Origin: CAYVLI01 sp964452105 [NCBI: uncultured Nitrospinota bacterium]
GTDB taxonomy: Bacteria > JAUXIQ01
Assembly (NCBI GenBank): GCA_964452105.1
Contig: CAYVLI010000056.1
Span: forward strand, 2,621-10,965
Direction of reading: 5' to 3'
DNA length: 8,345 nt
The notes beneath the pieces were generated by a model. The model was given only the letters and a program-made list of their open reading frames with translations, was not told where the DNA came from and did no database searches. A program made the translations under genes and the position numbers. Shown here piece after piece: positions 6,500 to 8,345 of the stretch (positions within the stretch are counted from its first letter, which is position 1; each line of letters begins with the position of its first letter).

Positions 6500-8215
6500 A
6501 TGGCGAAGAATTTCAAGGCGTGGCCTGAGGGATGGCCGAAGAGCCTGAACTATCCCGAAATTCCGGTACATGAGATTCTGGATCAGACGGCGGCGCGCGT
6601 CCCCAACAGGATAGCTATCATCTTCAGCGGCATGGAGCTTACCTTTGGTGAATTGAAGAACTTGACCGTGCGATTTGCTGCTGCTCTTGCGGATACGGGC
6701 GTAAAGAAGGGGGATCGTGTGGCCATTCATCTGCCCAATTGCCCTCAGTTCGCCATAGCCTACTACGGCATACTCAGGATCGGGGCTGTCTTCACGCCCC
6801 TGAGCCCGCTGCTTTCGCCCAGGGAGGCGCAGCACCAACTCAAGGATTCCGGCGCCGAGACGCTTATCTCCCTGGACCTCCTTTTCCCCGGAATTAAGGA
6901 CATAATCCCTGAGACAGACGTCAAACGTGTAATAACCACCAGCATTGCCGACTGCTACAACACCGTCATTGCACCGCTGAAGCCGCTATCAAAGATTGAT
7001 GTGCCGGATACCATTGACATGGTTCCCCTCCTCAAGCAGTATGAACCGAAAGCGCCGGACGTCAACATAGATGTTAAGAAGGACCTGGCCCACCTTGCCT
7101 ACACCGGCGGAACCACGGGCTTCTCCAAGGGGGTCATGGTAACCCACTACAACGTCATGGTAAACGTCTGCCAGTACGGGAACTGGTTCAGCGGCGCACA
7201 ACTCGAGATGGTTGACGGGGTGGTGACACCGGTCTTCCCTCCCGGGGTGGACCCGGTCGAAGACCGCATAACCGCCAGGGACCGGGAAATTTCCCTGGTA
7301 GTAGCGCCCTGGTTCCACGCCATGGGAACGGTGGGTTACCTGAGCAGCCAGATATTCGGAGGAACGACCATGGTGGTGCTTCCTCGCTTCGACCCGAAAG
7401 AGTACATGGAGAACATCGTCAAATATAAAGTCACCATGATAGGCGGAGCGCCGCAGCTATACATCCCCCTGTTTCAGCTTCCCGATTTCGAATCCTACGA
7501 CCTATCCAGCGTCAAGGTAGCCAGCTCAGGTGCGGCCCCGCTGCCGCTCTCGGTGCTGGAGAGGATGCGCATCGCTTTCCATAACGCTCTGGTGCGGGAG
7601 GGATACGGCCTCACCGAGTGCACCATGGGGGCCACGGCAGGCCCGCCCGACCCTGAGGGCATGCGATACGGTTCGGTGGGGATTCCTGTTTTCGATACCG
7701 AATTGAAAGCCGTCGATCCGGTAACGGGCGATGATCTGTCACCGGGGCAGGAAGGCGAGATTTGCATAAGGGGGCCTCAACTCATGCAGGGATACTGGAA
7801 CAAACCTGGGGAAACCGCGAAAATCCTCAAGGACGGTTGGCTATATACCGGAGACATCGGCAGAGAAGATGAAGACGGCTACTTCTACATAACCGGCCGC
7901 AAGAAAGACATGATAATATACAAGGGCTACAACGTCTATCCCAGGGAGATCGAAGAGGTGGTCTTCCAGCATCCGGCCGTTCAGCGGGCGGCAGTGTTAG
8001 GAAAAGAGGACCCGGACGGCGGGGAGATCCCTGTGGCCTTCATAGAGTTAAAAAAAGGTGCAAGCGCTACGGCCGAGGATATTATGGAGCACACCAACTC
8101 CCAGATAGCGCCTTACAAAAAAATCCGCGAAGTGCACTTTATCGACTCGATTCCCATCAGCGCCGCCGGCAAAGTCCTCAAGAGAAACCTGAGGGATATA
8201 CTGAATCAGGAATGA
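6500..8215 (+). CDS. Long-chain-type fatty acid-CoA ligase (FadD/LcfA-like, AMP-forming)
   Basis: This 571-residue protein belongs to the ANL adenylating superfamily. It activates a carboxylic acid with ATP to an acyl-AMP and then transfers it to CoA. All core motifs are present: the P-loop YTGGTTGFSKG (201-211), the adenine-binding YGLTE (369-373), YTGD with ribose-binding D452, the hinge segment GRKKDMI (from 466), KGYNVYPREIE (475-485), and the C-terminal catalytic lysine K558 in SAAGKVLKR. The N-terminus (WPEGWPKSLNYPEIPVHEIL) and LPNCPQFAIAYYGIL are like long-chain acyl-CoA synthetases of Bacillus and Archaeoglobus. Chain length cannot be read from the sequence, and aromatic or alicyclic acids remain possible. 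A GAGGGGA ribosome site (6484-6490) lies 9 nt before the ATG. Full length and intact, it is probably cytosolic or membrane-associated and feeds beta-oxidation, whose electrons could reach redox proteins such as the pair at the left edge. Confidence 0.93.
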   Translation: MAKNFKAWPEGWPKSLNYPEIPVHEILDQTAARVPNRIAIIFSGMELTFGELKNLTVRFAAALADTGVKKGDRVAIHLPNCPQFAIAYYGILRIGAVFTPLSPLLSPREAQHQLKDSGAETLISLDLLFPGIKDIIPETDVKRVITTSIADCYNTVIAPLKPLSKIDVPDTIDMVPLLKQYEPKAPDVNIDVKKDLAHLAYTGGTTGFSKGVMVTHYNVMVNVCQYGNWFSGAQLEMVDGVVTPVFPPGVDPVEDRITARDREISLVVAPWFHAMGTVGYLSSQIFGGTTMVVLPRFDPKEYMENIVKYKVTMIGGAPQLYIPLFQLPDFESYDLSSVKVASSGAAPLPLSVLERMRIAFHNALVREGYGLTECTMGATAGPPDPEGMRYGSVGIPVFDTELKAVDPVTGDDLSPGQEGEICIRGPQLMQGYWNKPGETAKILKDGWLYTGDIGREDEDGYFYITGRKKDMIIYKGYNVYPREIEEVVFQHPAVQRAAVLGKEDPDGGEIPVAFIELKKGASATAEDIMEHTNSQIAPYKKIREVHFIDSIPISAAGKVLKRNLRDILNQE

Positions 8216-8295
8216 GCGTTTATCGCAGAATTCTAATCAGGCGTACTAATACGAGGACGAGGATTATAGCCTCTTGGGGCATCCAGGGATAAAGG

Positions 8296-8345
8296 TGCCG
8301 GGGCGCAGAATCGAACTGCGGACACGAGGATTTTCAGTCCTCTGC
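8296..8345 (-). tRNA. tRNA-Phe (anticodon GAA), 5' part beyond the window
   Basis: Read on the minus strand, the end of the window folds as the 3' two thirds of a tRNA. There is a 5-bp anticodon stem GAGGA/TCCTC (8342-8338 with 8330-8326) and a 7-nt loop CTGAAAA with anticodon GAA at 8335-8333. The variable loop is GTGTC, the T stem is CGCAG/CTGCG with loop TTCGATT, the acceptor strand is CCCCGGC (8303-8297) and the discriminator is A at 8296. The acceptor strand predicts a 5' end GCCGGGG just outside the window. The discriminator is followed by CCT, not CCA, so the 3' CCA is not encoded and must be added by CCA-adding enzyme. The gene converges on the ligase gene, 80 nt away. No convincing terminator lies between them. 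Confidence 0.93.

Noticed and set aside
6446-6838. Minus-strand open frame overlapping the ligase start and promoter.
   Set aside because: It is opposite the conserved N-terminus of the ligase, with no domain and no convincing start signal.
8258-8275. Short hairpin GAGG/CCTC downstream of the ligase and an antisense TATAAT (8268-8263).
   Set aside because: The stem is only 4 bp with no T run, so it is not a credible terminator. The -10-like hexamer has no -35 partner at the right distance.

Overview
The window looks like a chromosomal stretch from an anaerobic bacterium, possibly Dehalococcoidia (Chloroflexota) or a related sulfate-reducer-like lineage. This guess rests on the AprA/FrdA-like flavoprotein with its two-cluster ferredoxin and the FadD-like acyl-CoA ligase. 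It is made from remembered protein flavour, not a search, and is of low confidence.

Layout. Positions 1-1635 (+) hold the 3' part of a flavoprotein gene and a small 2x[4Fe-4S] ferredoxin gene, an apparent redox operon. Positions 1653-6270 (-) hold a two-gene cassette that looks like a defence or toxin-antitoxin island. First comes a 1310-residue protein with an N-terminal PD-(D/E)XK nuclease-like domain, a STAND-type NTPase and a long helical region. Its last 8 nt overlap an AbiEii-type nucleotidyltransferase toxin gene. Positions 6271-6499 are an AT-rich divergent promoter region. Positions 6500-8215 (+) encode an acyl-CoA ligase. At the right edge a tRNA-Phe(GAA) gene lies on the minus strand and runs out of the window.

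The cassette is the most interesting part. The large protein has the effector-NTPase-sensor layout of antiviral STAND (Avs-like) proteins. Its last ~75 residues differ from the rest, follow an Ala/Pro-rich stretch, and resemble from memory the short antitoxin-like proteins usually encoded just upstream of AbiEii-type toxins. No separate antitoxin gene is present. I infer that the antitoxin has been fused to the C-terminus of a STAND nuclease, so that one polypeptide could both sense infection and control the toxin made by the next gene. The domain order, the overlap and the missing antitoxin gene are visible in the sequence; the function is inference.

The metabolic genes on both sides (electron transfer and fatty or organic acid activation) read in the + direction and the cassette reads against them. 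Together with the lower GC in the middle of the large gene, this suggests the cassette was acquired by insertion into a metabolic region.
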